The position numbers and the translations under genes are program-made. From Pseudomonas viridiflava (GTDB taxonomy: Bacteria > Pseudomonadota > Gammaproteobacteria > Pseudomonadales > Pseudomonadaceae): a DNA stretch of 64,000 nucleotides. This document shows positions 49,641-58,420 of the stretch, piece after piece. The stretch covers positions 62,001-126,000 of the forward strand of contig NZ_UWFN01000288.1 in the NCBI RefSeq assembly GCF_900602065.1, read 5' to 3'. The notes under the pieces were generated by a model. The model saw nothing but the letters and a program-made list of their open reading frames with translations. It did not search any database and was not told the DNA's origin. The first letter of the stretch is position 1. Every line of letters starts with the position of its first letter.

Positions 49641-50312
49641 ATGCGCGAACAGGATTACGCAGTTAATAACGGCGTGCAGGCCGATCAGCTAGAGGTTAGC
49701 CGCGTCCTGCGCAACACATACGGCCTTTTGGCTCTGACCCTTGCTTTCAGCGGTGTCATGGCTTTTGTAGCGCAGCAGATGCGCGTTGGCTATCCGAACA
49801 TTTTCGTGGTGCTGATCGGTTTCTACGGTCTGTTCTTCCTCACCAATAAACTGCGCGACTCAGCGTGGGGCCTGGTGTCGGCATTCGCGTTGACCGGTTT
49901 CATGGGTTTCATCCTTGGCCCGATCCTCAACCGTTACCTGGGCATGCAAGGCGGCGCTGAAGTTGTCAGCTCGGCATTTGCCATGACAGCACTGGTGTTC
50001 GGTGGTCTGTCGGCCTACGTGCTGATTACCCGCAAGGATATGAGCTTCCTCGGTGGTTTCATCACCGCTGGCTTCTTCGTCCTGCTGGCAGCGGTACTCG
50101 CGAGCATTTTCTTCCAGATCAGTGGTCTGCAGTTGGCGATCAGCGCTGGCTTCGTGCTGTTCTCGTCGGCCTGCATTCTGTTCCAGACCAGCGCGATCAT
50201 TCAGGGTGGTGAGCGTAACTACATCATGGCGACCATCAGCCTGTATGTTTCGATCTACAACCTGTTTGTCAGCCTGTTGCAGATCTTCGGCATCATGAGC
50301 CGCGACGACTGA
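49641..50312 (+). CDS. Bax inhibitor-1/YccA family membrane protein
   Basis: 223 residues with seven hydrophobic segments after a polar N-terminus of about 25 residues (EQDYAVNNGVQADQLEVSR). LRNTYGLLALTLAFSG is the usual entry to helix 1. The protein belongs to the BI-1 group of YccA; in E. coli YccA interacts with FtsH. Function here is not known in detail. ATG 49641 has TAGGAG 8 bases ahead. Monocistronic, with a strong terminator after it. Confidence 0.9.
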   Translation: MREQDYAVNNGVQADQLEVSRVLRNTYGLLALTLAFSGVMAFVAQQMRVGYPNIFVVLIGFYGLFFLTNKLRDSAWGLVSAFALTGFMGFILGPILNRYLGMQGGAEVVSSAFAMTALVFGGLSAYVLITRKDMSFLGGFITAGFFVLLAAVLASIFFQISGLQLAISAGFVLFSSACILFQTSAIIQGGERNYIMATISLYVSIYNLFVSLLQIFGIMSRDD

Positions 50313-50331
50313 TCAGTTGCTCTGCTTTAAC

Positions 50332-50356
50332 AAAAAGCCCGCCTAGCGGGCTTTTT
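50332..50356 (+). terminator. Strong Rho-independent terminator after the BI-1 family gene
   Basis: AAAAAGCCCGC (50332-50342), loop CTA, GCGGGCTTTTT (50346-50356). Perfect 11-bp stem ending in the T run. Confidence 0.92.
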
Positions 50357-50414
50357 GCTGTCTAGTGCTCGTGAATTCTTTATCATTGGCCAAGTTTTCC
50401 GTTCAGAGCCTGTC

Positions 50415-50807
50415 ATGAAGTTCGCGATCAATCTTTTCAGCGCAGCCCATGCGCCCTCCTCGCGCCGCGCACTGCTGTTTGCTCAGGCGGCGCTGGCCGG
50501 GGGGCATGAGATTGTACGGCTGTTTTTCTATCAGGACGGCGTCCACAGCGCTTCGGCCAATGTCGTGACGCCTCAGGATGAACACGACCTGCCCTCCCAA
50601 TGGCGTGACTTCATCACGCAGCATCAACTGGATGGCGTGGTGTGTATTGCCGCCGCGCTGCGTCGTGGTGTGCTCAATGAAGAAGAAGCGCAGCGCTATC
50701 AACGCCCCGCTGCCAACCTGCTTGCCCCGTGGGAATTATCCGGGCTCGGCCAGTTACACGATGCGGCGCAAACTGCTGACCGTGTGATTTGTTTCGGAGG
50801 GCCTTGA
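50415..50807 (+). CDS. tusD: Sulfur relay protein TusD
   Basis: 130 residues, DsrE/F fold. MKFAINLFSAAHAPSSRRALLFAQAALAGGHEIVRLFFYQDGV is the standard start (key GGHEIVRLFFYQDGV). The active Cys is in LDGVVCIAAALRRGV (about residue 79). TusD receives persulfide from TusA within the TusBCD hexamer and passes it to TusE for 2-thiolation of U34 in Lys, Glu and Gln tRNAs. First gene of the tusDCBE operon; the next start is 1 base beyond its stop. Confidence 0.94.
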   Translation: MKFAINLFSAAHAPSSRRALLFAQAALAGGHEIVRLFFYQDGVHSASANVVTPQDEHDLPSQWRDFITQHQLDGVVCIAAALRRGVLNEEEAQRYQRPAANLLAPWELSGLGQLHDAAQTADRVICFGGP

Positions 50808-50808
50808 A

Positions 50809-51171
50809 ATGGCTAAATCAATGTTGATCATCAGCCGCCAGGCGCCATGGTCCGGGCCTGGTGCGCGTGAGGCGCTGGATATCGTGCTGGCCGGTGGCGC
50901 CTATGATTTACCGGTTGGACTGTTGTTTCTGGATGACGGCGTCTTTCAGCTGTTGCCGGATCAGAATGCCAAAGCTCTGCAGCAGAAAGACCTGACCGCC
51001 AACCTCAAGGCGCTGTCGATGTTTGGTGTCGAAGATATCTACGCCTGCGGCACCAGCCTTGCCGAGCGTGGCATCCTGCAGGAAGCGTTGGATGAGGAAA
51101 TCATTCAGTTGCCGCAATCCGCTGAAATCTCCGCACTCATTGACCGCTACGACCACGTGATCACTATCTGA
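50809..51171 (+). CDS. tusC: Sulfur relay protein TusC
   Basis: 120 residues, DsrE/F fold (KSMLIISRQAPWSGPGAREALDI at the start; key GPGAREALD). It is the scaffold subunit of the TusBCD complex. The Cys in IYACGTSLAERG is conserved in many homologues. Start ATG 50809 follows the tusD stop by one base; its TGA overlaps the tusB ATG (TGATG at 51169-51173). Confidence 0.93.
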   Translation: MAKSMLIISRQAPWSGPGAREALDIVLAGGAYDLPVGLLFLDDGVFQLLPDQNAKALQQKDLTANLKALSMFGVEDIYACGTSLAERGILQEALDEEIIQLPQSAEISALIDRYDHVITI

Positions 51172-51467
51172 TGTCGACTCTGCACGTTTTATCTCATTCG
51201 CCCTTCACTGATACTCGCCTGACCAGTTGCCTGCGCCTGCTCGGCCCGGCAGACGCTGTGCTGCTGTGCGGCGACGCCACTTACGCGCTGACCGACTCGA
51301 CCGCTCCGCTTCAAGCCTTGCAAGCGCTAAGCGACAACGCAGTGTTTGTGCTTGAGGAAGATATTCACGCGCGAAGCATGGCCGCGCCAGACTGGGTCAA
51401 CGTCGTCGACTATCCAGGCTTCGTCGAACTCTCGATTCGCTTCGACAAGGTCAATACGTGGCTATGA
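51171..51467 (+). CDS. tusB: Sulfur relay protein TusB
   Basis: 98 residues. STLHVLSHSPFTDTRLTSCLRLLGPADAVLLCGDATYA (key LHVLSHSPF and DAVLLCGDATYAL) is the normal DsrH-type start; the C-terminus ends VELSIRFDKVNTWL. Third subunit of the TusBCD persulfide carrier. Its stop overlaps the tusE start as ATGA (51464-51467). Confidence 0.93.
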   Translation: MSTLHVLSHSPFTDTRLTSCLRLLGPADAVLLCGDATYALTDSTAPLQALQALSDNAVFVLEEDIHARSMAAPDWVNVVDYPGFVELSIRFDKVNTWL

Positions 51468-51799
51468 ACGAGCTGAACGTGGCCGGGCAAATCATTGCTC
51501 TGGATAAAGATGGATTTCTGCAAAACCTTGATGACTGGTCAATGGAGGCTGCTCAGGCCTTGGCCAGCGTTGAAGGTATTGAAATGAGTCCCGAGCATGT
51601 CGAAGTACTGCTGTTGCTAAGAGATTTTTACAGCGAATTCCAGCTGTCACCCGCGACCCGGCCGTTGATCAAATACACCGCTCTGAAACTCGGTCCGGAA
51701 AAAGGCAACAGCATGCACCTGAACCGCCTGTTCAACGGCACTCCCGCCAAACTCGCCGCCAAGCTGGCGGGCCTGCCCAAGCCGACTAATTGCATATGA
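51464..51799 (+). CDS. tusE: Sulfur relay protein TusE (DsrC family)
   Basis: 111 residues. ALDKDGFLQNLDDWSMEAAQALA is the family start (key DKDGFLQNLDDW) and the C-terminal arm ends GLPKPTNCI with the persulfide-carrying penultimate Cys. A second conserved Cys used in DsrC proper is absent, as expected for TusE. It hands sulfur to MnmA on the tRNA. ATG 51464 overlaps the tusB stop; its own stop overlaps the next start by ATGA. Confidence 0.95.
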   Translation: MNELNVAGQIIALDKDGFLQNLDDWSMEAAQALASVEGIEMSPEHVEVLLLLRDFYSEFQLSPATRPLIKYTALKLGPEKGNSMHLNRLFNGTPAKLAAKLAGLPKPTNCI

Positions 51800-52797
51800 A
51801 CGACTACGCCCCTCTCGTCCTTGAAACACCCACCGAGCATCCATTCGCCCAATTCGTCCGTATTCTGGGCAAAGGCAAGCGTGGAGCGCGCAATCTGACC
51901 CGCGAAGAAGCGCGAGAGGCCATGGGCATGCTCCTCGACGAAAAGGTCGAAGACAGCCAGCTGGGTGCCTTTCTGATGCTGCTGCGCCACAAGGAAGAAA
52001 GTGCAGAGGAACTGGCAGGCTTCACTGAGGCACTGCGCGAGCGATTGAACGCCCCGCCATTGCAGGTCGATATCGACTGGCCTACTTATGCGGGCAAGAA
52101 GCGCCACCTACCCTGGTACCTGCTGGCGGCCAAGTGCCTGGCACAGAACGGGGTGCGGATCTTGATGCACGGCGGCGGCGCACACACGGCCGGACGTCTT
52201 TACACCGAACAATTGCTGGATCTGCTGGGTATTCCGCTGTGCCGTAACTGGCAAGCTGTGGATGAGGCGTTGCAACAACACAACATAGCGTTTTTTCCGC
52301 TGGGCGACTGGGCGCCACAGCTGCAGCGCATGATTGATCTGCGTAACACGCTTGGGCTGCGTTCGCCGATTCACTCCCTGGCCCGCATCCTCAACCCCCT
52401 GGATGCCCGCTGCGGCCTGCAAAGCATCTTCCACCCCGGTTATCAGAGCGTCCATCGCGATGCCAGCGGCTTGCTGGGCAATCACACGATTGTGATCAAG
52501 GGCGATGGCGGTGAGGTGGAGATCAACCCGGACACTATCAGCCACCTCTACGGCACCACGGCAGGTGAGCCATGGGATGAGGAATGGCCTGCACTTTCTG
52601 ATCGCCGCCATGTAAAGCCGGCGACTCTGGATCCGCAGCAGCTCGTGGCGCTCTGGAAAGGCGAAATCGAAGACAGCTATCCGCAGCTGGCATTGATTTC
52701 AACCATGGCGCTGGCCCTGCGAGGGCTGGGATTGCCTCGTTCAGAAGCCTTCGCTCAGGCTGAATTGTTCTGGAAAAACCGGAACACATCGATTTAA
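51796..52797 (+). CDS. YbiB-like protein (glycosyltransferase/TrpD-fold family)
   Basis: 333 residues. The protein has the anthranilate phosphoribosyltransferase fold: GKGKRGARNLTREEAREAMGMLLDEKVEDSQLGAFLMLLR (key LTREEAREAM and QLGAFLMLLR) in the N-terminal helical domain, and MHGGGAHTAGRLYTEQLL and RNTLGLRSPIHSLARILNPL in the core. The GGG replaces the GTGGD of TrpD, so it is not a tryptophan enzyme. E. coli YbiB binds nucleic acid. In pseudomonads it is often next to tus genes. Coupled to tusE by ATGA. Confidence 0.85.
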   Translation: MNDYAPLVLETPTEHPFAQFVRILGKGKRGARNLTREEAREAMGMLLDEKVEDSQLGAFLMLLRHKEESAEELAGFTEALRERLNAPPLQVDIDWPTYAGKKRHLPWYLLAAKCLAQNGVRILMHGGGAHTAGRLYTEQLLDLLGIPLCRNWQAVDEALQQHNIAFFPLGDWAPQLQRMIDLRNTLGLRSPIHSLARILNPLDARCGLQSIFHPGYQSVHRDASGLLGNHTIVIKGDGGEVEINPDTISHLYGTTAGEPWDEEWPALSDRRHVKPATLDPQQLVALWKGEIEDSYPQLALISTMALALRGLGLPRSEAFAQAELFWKNRNTSI

Positions 52798-52892
52798 CCG
52801 ATCATTACTGCCCAACCTTTGCGCTATTTGTTCGAACGAATCGGCCTAGACTCTTCTCCAAAGCATGTAAGTACATTATTTTGGAGTTTGAT

Positions 52893-53900
52893 ATGGGCCT
52901 TCTTGTCGAAGGACGCTGGCAAGACCAGTGGTACGAAAGCAGCAAAGATGGGGCGTTTCAACGCGAACAGGCGCAACGCCGTAACTGGATCACCGCAGAC
53001 GGCCGACCTGGGCCTTCAGGCGAAGGCGGCTTTCAGGCCGAAGCCGGGCGCTATCATCTGTACGTATCGCTGGCCTGCCCTTGGGCTCACCGCACGCTGA
53101 TTTATCGCAAGCTCAAAGGGCTGGAAAGCCTGATCGACGTTTCCGTGGTCAGCTGGCTGATGCGCGAACACGGCTGGACCTTCGATACAGAGAAAGGCTC
53201 AACCGGCGATCCGCTCGACGGCCATGAGTTTCTCTATCAGCGTTACCTCGCCGATACGCCGGACTATACCGGCCGGGTCACCGTGCCTCTGCTGTGGGAC
53301 AAAAAACTGCAACGCATCGTCAGCAACGAGTCCGCGGAAATCATCCGCATGTTCAACAGCGCGTTTGACAACCTGACCGGCAATCGTCTGGACCTCTACC
53401 CGGGCGCTTTGCAGTCGCCGATTAATCAGCTGAATGAGCGAATTTATCCAGCGGTCAACAATGGCGTGTACCGCGCAGGCTTTGCGACCTCTCAAGCTGC
53501 GTACGAAGAAGCGTTTGATGACGTATTTGCCGAACTCGATGTGCTGGAGAAGCTGCTGGGCGAGAAGCGCTACTTGACTGGCGAATACCTGACGGAAGCA
53601 GACGTGCGCCTTTTCACCACTATCGTGCGCTTCGACCCGGTGTATCACGGCCACTTCAAGTGCAATCTGCGGCGGATTTCGGACTATCCGAATCTGAGCA
53701 ACTGGATGCTGGAGTTGTATCAGTGGCCCGGCATCACCGAAACGGTGGACTTCACGCACATCAAGCATCACTACTACGAGAGCCACGGCACCATCAACCC
53801 TACCGCTGTCGTGCCAAAGGGCCCGTTGCAGGACTTGAGCAGAGCGCATGATCGTGAGCGACTGACCGGGCGCGGTATCTGGCATAAAACCGGCGCGTAA
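52893..53900 (+). CDS. Glutathionyl-hydroquinone reductase (Xi-class glutathione S-transferase, YqjG-like)
   Basis: 335 residues. The thioredoxin-like half contains SLACPWAHRTLIYRKLKGL with catalytic Cys near residue 61; the helical half contains EKRYLTGEYLTEADVRLFTTIVRFD and YPNLSNWMLELYQ. The enzyme removes glutathione from glutathionyl-hydroquinones using a second GSH. I use ATG 52893, preceded by TTGGAG; upstream codon 52881 has no ribosome site. Monocistronic, followed by a palindrome and the convergent cysG. Confidence 0.92.
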   Translation: MGLLVEGRWQDQWYESSKDGAFQREQAQRRNWITADGRPGPSGEGGFQAEAGRYHLYVSLACPWAHRTLIYRKLKGLESLIDVSVVSWLMREHGWTFDTEKGSTGDPLDGHEFLYQRYLADTPDYTGRVTVPLLWDKKLQRIVSNESAEIIRMFNSAFDNLTGNRLDLYPGALQSPINQLNERIYPAVNNGVYRAGFATSQAAYEEAFDDVFAELDVLEKLLGEKRYLTGEYLTEADVRLFTTIVRFDPVYHGHFKCNLRRISDYPNLSNWMLELYQWPGITETVDFTHIKHHYYESHGTINPTAVVPKGPLQDLSRAHDRERLTGRGIWHKTGA

Positions 53901-53925
53901 ACCCGGCGTTAAGCGTGCCAAATCA

Positions 53926-53999
53926 CTGTAGGAGCTGCCGAAGGCTGCGAAGCATTCATCCTGGCATACCGCAATCGCAGCCTGCGGCAGCTCCTACAG
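53926..53999. repeat. REP-like palindrome, GTAGGAGCTGCC family (A5), between convergent genes
   Basis: CTGTAGGAGCTGCCGAAGGC and GCCTGCGGCAGCTCCTACAG pair at 19 of 20 positions. It occupies most of the gap between the glutathionyl-hydroquinone reductase and cysG genes. Confidence 0.87.
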
Positions 54000-54012
54000 G
54001 CAAGGCATTAAA

Positions 54013-55407
54013 TCAGACCGTCGCCTGAGCACCTTCAAACCACGCGAGTTTTTCGCGCAACTGGACTACTTCACCCACGATCACCAGCGTCGGCGCATGG
54101 ACCTCATGCTCCGCCACCATCCGCGGCAAATCAGCCAAAGTACCTGTAAACACCCGCTGGCTGGAGGTGGTGCCCTGCTGAATCAATGCTGCCGGGGTAT
54201 CAGCGGATCGACCGTGCTTGATCAGTTGCTCACAGATGATCGGCAGACCGATCAGCCCCATATAGAACACCAGAGTTTGCGCGGGTGCGACCAGATCGCT
54301 CCACGGCAAATCACTGGTGCCGTTTTTCAAGTGTCCGGTGATGAAACGCACGGACTGTGCGTGATCACGATGGGTCAGCGGAATACCGGCATACGCCGCA
54401 CAGCCACTGGCCGCGGTGATACCCGGTACGACCTGGAATGGAATGCCGTGAGCTGCCAGTTCCTCGATCTCTTCACCGCCACGGCCGAAGATGAACGGAT
54501 CACCGCCCTTCAAACGTAGAACGCGCTTGCCCTGCTTGGCCAGATCAACCAGTTGCTGGTTGATCTGGTCTTGCGGAACTGCATGATCAGCACGGCGCTT
54601 GCCCACATAGACACGCTCGGCATCGCGTCGGCACAGATCGAGAATCGCCGGAGCCACAAGACGGTCATACAGCACCACATCGGCTTGCTGCATGAGGCGC
54701 AGTGCACGGAAAGTCAGCAAATCCGGATCACCCGGTCCCGCCCCCACCAGATAGACCTCACCCGGCGCATGCGGCGCATCACCTTCGATCTTGGCGATCA
54801 GCAGACGCTCGGCTTCAGCGCCCTGCCCGGCCAACTGCCGGTCAGCAATCGGCCCCTGGAAAACCTCTTCCCAGAAGGCACGACGCTGAGTGACGTCCGG
54901 AAACAGGTTTTTAACCTGAGTCCGGAAACGTGCAGCCAGACCGGCCAATTGACCGTAAGTGGAAGGAATCCAGGTTTCCAGCTTGGCGCGAATCAAGCGC
55001 GCCAGCACCGGAGCGTCGCCGCCACTGGACACGGCAATGACCAATGGAGAGCGATCAACGATCGCCGGGAAGATCACGCTGCACAGTGCAGGAGCATCGA
55101 CCACGTTGACAGGCACACAACGCTGCTTGGCGTCCTGAGACACCTGAGCGTTGAGAGGCTCGTCGTCGGTGGCAGCAATGATCAGCACGCAGCCGTCCAG
55201 ATCACTGACGTTGTAGCCACGCAGAATCAGATGCCCGCCACTTGTCTCAACCAACTCGCGCAATTGCGGCTCGATCTCTGGCGCAACAACGCGCAACACA
55301 GCACCGGCTTCGGCAATGAGGCGGGATTTGCGCAATGCAATCTCGCCACCGCCCACAACCAACACTTGGCTGCCACGCAGGTTATGGAACAGCGGCAGAA
55401 ATTCCAT
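54013..55407 (-). CDS. cysG: Siroheme synthase CysG (trifunctional)
   Basis: 464 residues. The N-terminal part (1-200) is the NAD-dependent precorrin-2 dehydrogenase/ferrochelatase: VVGGGEIALRKSRLIAEAGA then CVLIIAATDDEPLNAQVS. The C-terminal part (215-460) is uroporphyrinogen III methyltransferase: VYLVGAGPGDPDLLTFRALRLM, VYVGKRRADH, GKRVLRLKGGDPFIFGRGGEE (key RLKGGDPFIFGRGGEE). It makes siroheme for sulfite and nitrite reductases. It begins directly after serS (stop at 55408), so the two are cotranscribed. Confidence 0.96.
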   Translation of the reverse strand: MEFLPLFHNLRGSQVLVVGGGEIALRKSRLIAEAGAVLRVVAPEIEPQLRELVETSGGHLILRGYNVSDLDGCVLIIAATDDEPLNAQVSQDAKQRCVPVNVVDAPALCSVIFPAIVDRSPLVIAVSSGGDAPVLARLIRAKLETWIPSTYGQLAGLAARFRTQVKNLFPDVTQRRAFWEEVFQGPIADRQLAGQGAEAERLLIAKIEGDAPHAPGEVYLVGAGPGDPDLLTFRALRLMQQADVVLYDRLVAPAILDLCRRDAERVYVGKRRADHAVPQDQINQQLVDLAKQGKRVLRLKGGDPFIFGRGGEEIEELAAHGIPFQVVPGITAASGCAAYAGIPLTHRDHAQSVRFITGHLKNGTSDLPWSDLVAPAQTLVFYMGLIGLPIICEQLIKHGRSADTPAALIQQGTTSSQRVFTGTLADLPRMVAEHEVHAPTLVIVGEVVQLREKLAWFEGAQATV

Positions 55408-56688
55408 TTAGCCGATGACCTCAAGCCCGCCCATGTAAGGCTTGAGCACTTCTGGAACACGGATGGAACCGTCGGCCTGCTGGTAGTTTTCCAGCACGGC
55501 GACCAGCGTCCGGCCAACTGCCAGGCCCGAGCCGTTCAGGGTATGAACCAGCTCAGGTTTGCCGGTTTCCGGGTTACGCCAGCGAGCCTGCATGCGGCGC
55601 GCCTGGAAATCACCGCAGTTGGAACACGACGAAATTTCGCGGAACTTGTCCTGGCTCGGGATCCAGACCTCAAGATCGTAGGTCTTGACCGCACTGAAAC
55701 CCATGTCGCCGGTGCACAGAGCCAATACGCGATAAGGCAACTCCAGCAACTGCAGAACACGCTCGGCGTTGGCGGTCAGGCCTTCCAGGGCTTCCATGGA
55801 TTTTTCCGGCTCGACGATCTGCACCATCTCGACTTTGTCGAACTGGTGCTGACGGATCATGCCGCGGGTATCACGCCCCGACGCGCCCGCTTCGCTACGG
55901 AAGCAAGGCGTGTGGGCGACGAACTTCATCGGCATCTGTTTGGCGTCGATGATTTCACCGGAAACGATGTTGGTCAGCGACACTTCCGCGGTCGGGATCA
56001 GATACAGGTCTGCCTCGCCTTCACGGGAAATCTTGAACAAGTCTTCTTCGAACTTCGGCAACTGACCAGTGCCCTGCAACGCAGGCGCCTGAACCAGATA
56101 AGGCGTGTAAGCCTCTTCGTAGCCATGCTCGTTGATGTGCAGGTTGATCATGAACTGCGCCAGCGCACGGTGCAGACGCGCGATAGGGCCACGCAACAAG
56201 GCGAAACGCGCGCCGGACAGCTTGGCGGCGGTTTCAAAATCCAGCCAGCCGTATTTCTCGCCCAGCGCAACGTGATCCTGTACCTGAAAGTCGAACGAGG
56301 CAGGCGTGCCCCAGGCACGAACTTCAACGTTGCCGTCTTCGTCTGCGCCAACCGGCACCGATTCGTGAGGCAGGTTCGGCATGCTCAGCAGCATCGAGTC
56401 CAGTTCGGCCTGAATACCGTCCAGCTCTTTTTTACCGGTGTTGAGCTCTTCGGCCATACGGTCGATATCAGCCATCAGCGGTGCGATGTCTTCGCCGCGT
56501 TGCTTGGCCTGACCGATGGACTTGGAACGGGCATTACGCTCGGCCTGTAGCTGTTCAGTACGGGTCTGAACGGTCTTGCGCTGAGCTTCCAGCGCTTCGA
56601 TGCGGGCAACGTCCAGTGTAAAGCCACGGGAAGCCAGGCGATCCGCTACGTCCTGAAGTTGGGTACGTAACAGTTTGGAATCGAGCAT
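55408..56688 (-). CDS. serS: Seryl-tRNA synthetase
   Basis: 426 residues, full length. The N-terminal coiled coil (about 30-100, charged with many Ala/Glu/Gln) contacts the long variable arm of tRNA-Ser. Class II motif 2 is FRSEAGASGRDTRG (about 255-268), with EMVQIVEP following, and motif 3 is NGSGLAVGRTLVAVLEN near the C-terminus. It charges tRNA-Ser and tRNA-Sec-type acceptors with serine. Ribosome site GAGAACG before ATG 56688. The tRNA-Ser gene at 49431 is 6 kb away. Confidence 0.97.
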   Translation of the reverse strand: MLDSKLLRTQLQDVADRLASRGFTLDVARIEALEAQRKTVQTRTEQLQAERNARSKSIGQAKQRGEDIAPLMADIDRMAEELNTGKKELDGIQAELDSMLLSMPNLPHESVPVGADEDGNVEVRAWGTPASFDFQVQDHVALGEKYGWLDFETAAKLSGARFALLRGPIARLHRALAQFMINLHINEHGYEEAYTPYLVQAPALQGTGQLPKFEEDLFKISREGEADLYLIPTAEVSLTNIVSGEIIDAKQMPMKFVAHTPCFRSEAGASGRDTRGMIRQHQFDKVEMVQIVEPEKSMEALEGLTANAERVLQLLELPYRVLALCTGDMGFSAVKTYDLEVWIPSQDKFREISSCSNCGDFQARRMQARWRNPETGKPELVHTLNGSGLAVGRTLVAVLENYQQADGSIRVPEVLKPYMGGLEVIG

Positions 56689-56704
56689 ATCGTTCTCTCG
56701 TTTA

Positions 56705-57079
56705 TCAAAGTCTGGTCAGGGACAGGCCAACCCACGTCGCGAGCAGCCCGCCGAACACGCTGATACCGGCATAGCCAAGGGCTAACGGCATTTGCCCGCT
56801 TTCAAGCAGGCGCAGTGTATCCAGTGAAAAGGATGAAAAGGTCGTAAGACCACCAACAAAGCCGACTATAAGGCCGGCGCGAATCTCGATCGGTACTTCC
56901 GGGCGCAATAGAAAAAGGCCATAGAGGACACCGATAATCAGGCAACCGACGAGATTGACCGCCAGGGTTGCCGTGTAAAAATGCTTTGGCCAGTTCGCAC
57001 TAACCCAAGTGCCAGCAGCGAAGCGCAATAATGTACCAGCGATACCGGCAATCGACACCGCAAGAATGGTTTTGAGCAC
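56705..57079 (-). CDS. crcB: Fluoride exporter CrcB (Fluc channel)
   Basis: 124 residues with four membrane helices. The conserved GFVGGLTTFSSFSLDT (about residues 74-89) contains the Phe and Thr residues lining the pore, and the Asn of VNLVGCLIIG is present. It exports fluoride as an antiparallel dimer. The start is GTG (57077-57079), overlapping the rarA stop by one base, with GGAGAAA ahead. Its expression thus depends on the rarA transcript; no fluoride riboswitch is visible. Confidence 0.93.
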   Translation of the reverse strand: MLKTILAVSIAGIAGTLLRFAAGTWVSANWPKHFYTATLAVNLVGCLIIGVLYGLFLLRPEVPIEIRAGLIVGFVGGLTTFSSFSLDTLRLLESGQMPLALGYAGISVFGGLLATWVGLSLTRL

Positions 57080-58401
57080 TACTTTCTCCGCTGACGAGGG
57101 CTGGCAGCATCCAGAGCAGCCAGATGCTTGAGCTTTTCACCGATTTTCAGCTCCAGGCCACGGGGCACCGGCTGGTAATAATGGCGCGGTTCAAGGTCAT
57201 CAGGGAAGTAATCCTCACCCGCAGCGTAAGCATCCGGCTCGTCATGGGCATACCGGTACTCTTCACCATACCCCAGTTGCTTCATGAGCTTGGTAGGCGC
57301 GTTGCGCAAATGCAGCGGGACTTCCAGAGAGCCATGTTCGGTCGCTTCGCGCATCGCAGCCTTGAACCCCATGTACACCGCATTGCTTTTTGGCGCGCAA
57401 GCCAGATAAACAATGGCCTGAGCCACCGCCAGTTCGCCTTCCGGACTGCCCAGACGCTCCTGAACATCCCAGGCAGACATGCACAGCGGCAGCGCGCGTG
57501 GATCCGCATTGCCAATATCTTCACTGGCCATGCGCACTACGCGCCTGGCCAGGTACAAGGGGTCGCAACCGCCATCAATCATCCGCGCAAACCAGTACAA
57601 AGCTGCGTCAGGGTTGGAGCCGCGAATGGATTTATGCAAGGCAGATATCTGGTCGTAAAACGCTTCGCCGCCCTTATCGAACCGACGCCGACTGTCGCCC
57701 ATCAGGCTTTGCAGCAGCTCCAGACTGATCTCCGAGCCGTCTTCAGCCAGGTCCGACGCATTTTCCAGCAGATTCAGCATGCGCCGACCGTCACCGTCGG
57801 CAGCTGCCATGAGCATGGCGAAACCTTCATCGCTCAGACTCAACTGATGCTTGCCCAGACCGCGCTCTTCGGTCAGCGCCCGACTCACCAGCTTGCGCAG
57901 CGCTGCCTCATCAAGGCTCTTGAGGACATAGACCCGGGCCCGCGACAGCAAAGCATTGTTGAGTTCGAACGACGGGTTTTCAGTAGTGGCGCCAATGAAG
58001 ATCAGCGTGCCGTCTTCGACGTACGGCAGGAATGCGTCCTGCTGGGACTTGTTGAAGCGGTGCACTTCGTCGACAAACAAGATAGTGCGACGGCCGTATT
58101 GCCCGGCCTGTTGCTTGGCGACTTCTACCGCCTGACGAATTTCTTTAACGCCGGCGAGCACAGCAGATACCGTCTCAAAGTGCGCATCCGAGACTTTCGC
58201 CAGAAGCCGGGCCAGCGTGGTCTTACCCACACCGGGAGGCCCCCAGAAAATCATCGAATGCAGAGCCCCCTGCTCCAGCGCCTCACGCAGAGGTTTGCCG
58301 TGAGCTAACAAGTGCTCCTGACCGACGTACTCATCCAGATTGGTCGCACGCAAACGTGCGGCCAGCGGCTGAGCAATCGGTTCACTTCGAAACAGGTCCA
58401 T
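57079..58401 (-). CDS. rarA: Replication-associated recombination protein RarA (MgsA)
   Basis: 440 residues of the clamp-loader AAA+ class. LRATNLDEYVGQEHLL begins the protein; Walker A is GPPGVGKTTLARL (about residue 50); Walker B is ILFVDEVHRFNKSQQD, with RATTENPSFELN sensor 1 as GATTENPSF. The C-terminal tetramerisation region contains YGEEYRYAHDEPDAYAAG (key EEYRYAHDEP). It acts at stalled replication forks. ATG 58401 is preferred to TTG 58407. It follows lolA by 19 bp. Confidence 0.95.
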   Translation of the reverse strand: MDLFRSEPIAQPLAARLRATNLDEYVGQEHLLAHGKPLREALEQGALHSMIFWGPPGVGKTTLARLLAKVSDAHFETVSAVLAGVKEIRQAVEVAKQQAGQYGRRTILFVDEVHRFNKSQQDAFLPYVEDGTLIFIGATTENPSFELNNALLSRARVYVLKSLDEAALRKLVSRALTEERGLGKHQLSLSDEGFAMLMAAADGDGRRMLNLLENASDLAEDGSEISLELLQSLMGDSRRRFDKGGEAFYDQISALHKSIRGSNPDAALYWFARMIDGGCDPLYLARRVVRMASEDIGNADPRALPLCMSAWDVQERLGSPEGELAVAQAIVYLACAPKSNAVYMGFKAAMREATEHGSLEVPLHLRNAPTKLMKQLGYGEEYRYAHDEPDAYAAGEDYFPDDLEPRHYYQPVPRGLELKIGEKLKHLAALDAASPRQRRK

Positions 58402-58420
58402 GGACAACCGTTAAAACCTC

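Noticed and set aside
53895..53920. Sigma-54-like TGGCAC on the minus strand near 53914
   Set aside because: GG-N10-GC spacing fits, but it points into the end of the convergent reductase gene and no minus-strand gene follows.
54553..56550. Open frame of 665 codons on the plus strand
   Set aside because: It lies wholly antisense to cysG and serS, has no ribosome site and reads as a low-complexity Arg/His/Gln-rich shadow of those genes.
57079..57120. Possible fluoride riboswitch before crcB
   Set aside because: crcB starts inside the rarA stop codon; there is no untranslated leader to hold one.
57124..58308. Open frame of 394 codons on the plus strand
   Set aside because: Antisense to rarA; typical GC-rich mirror frame.
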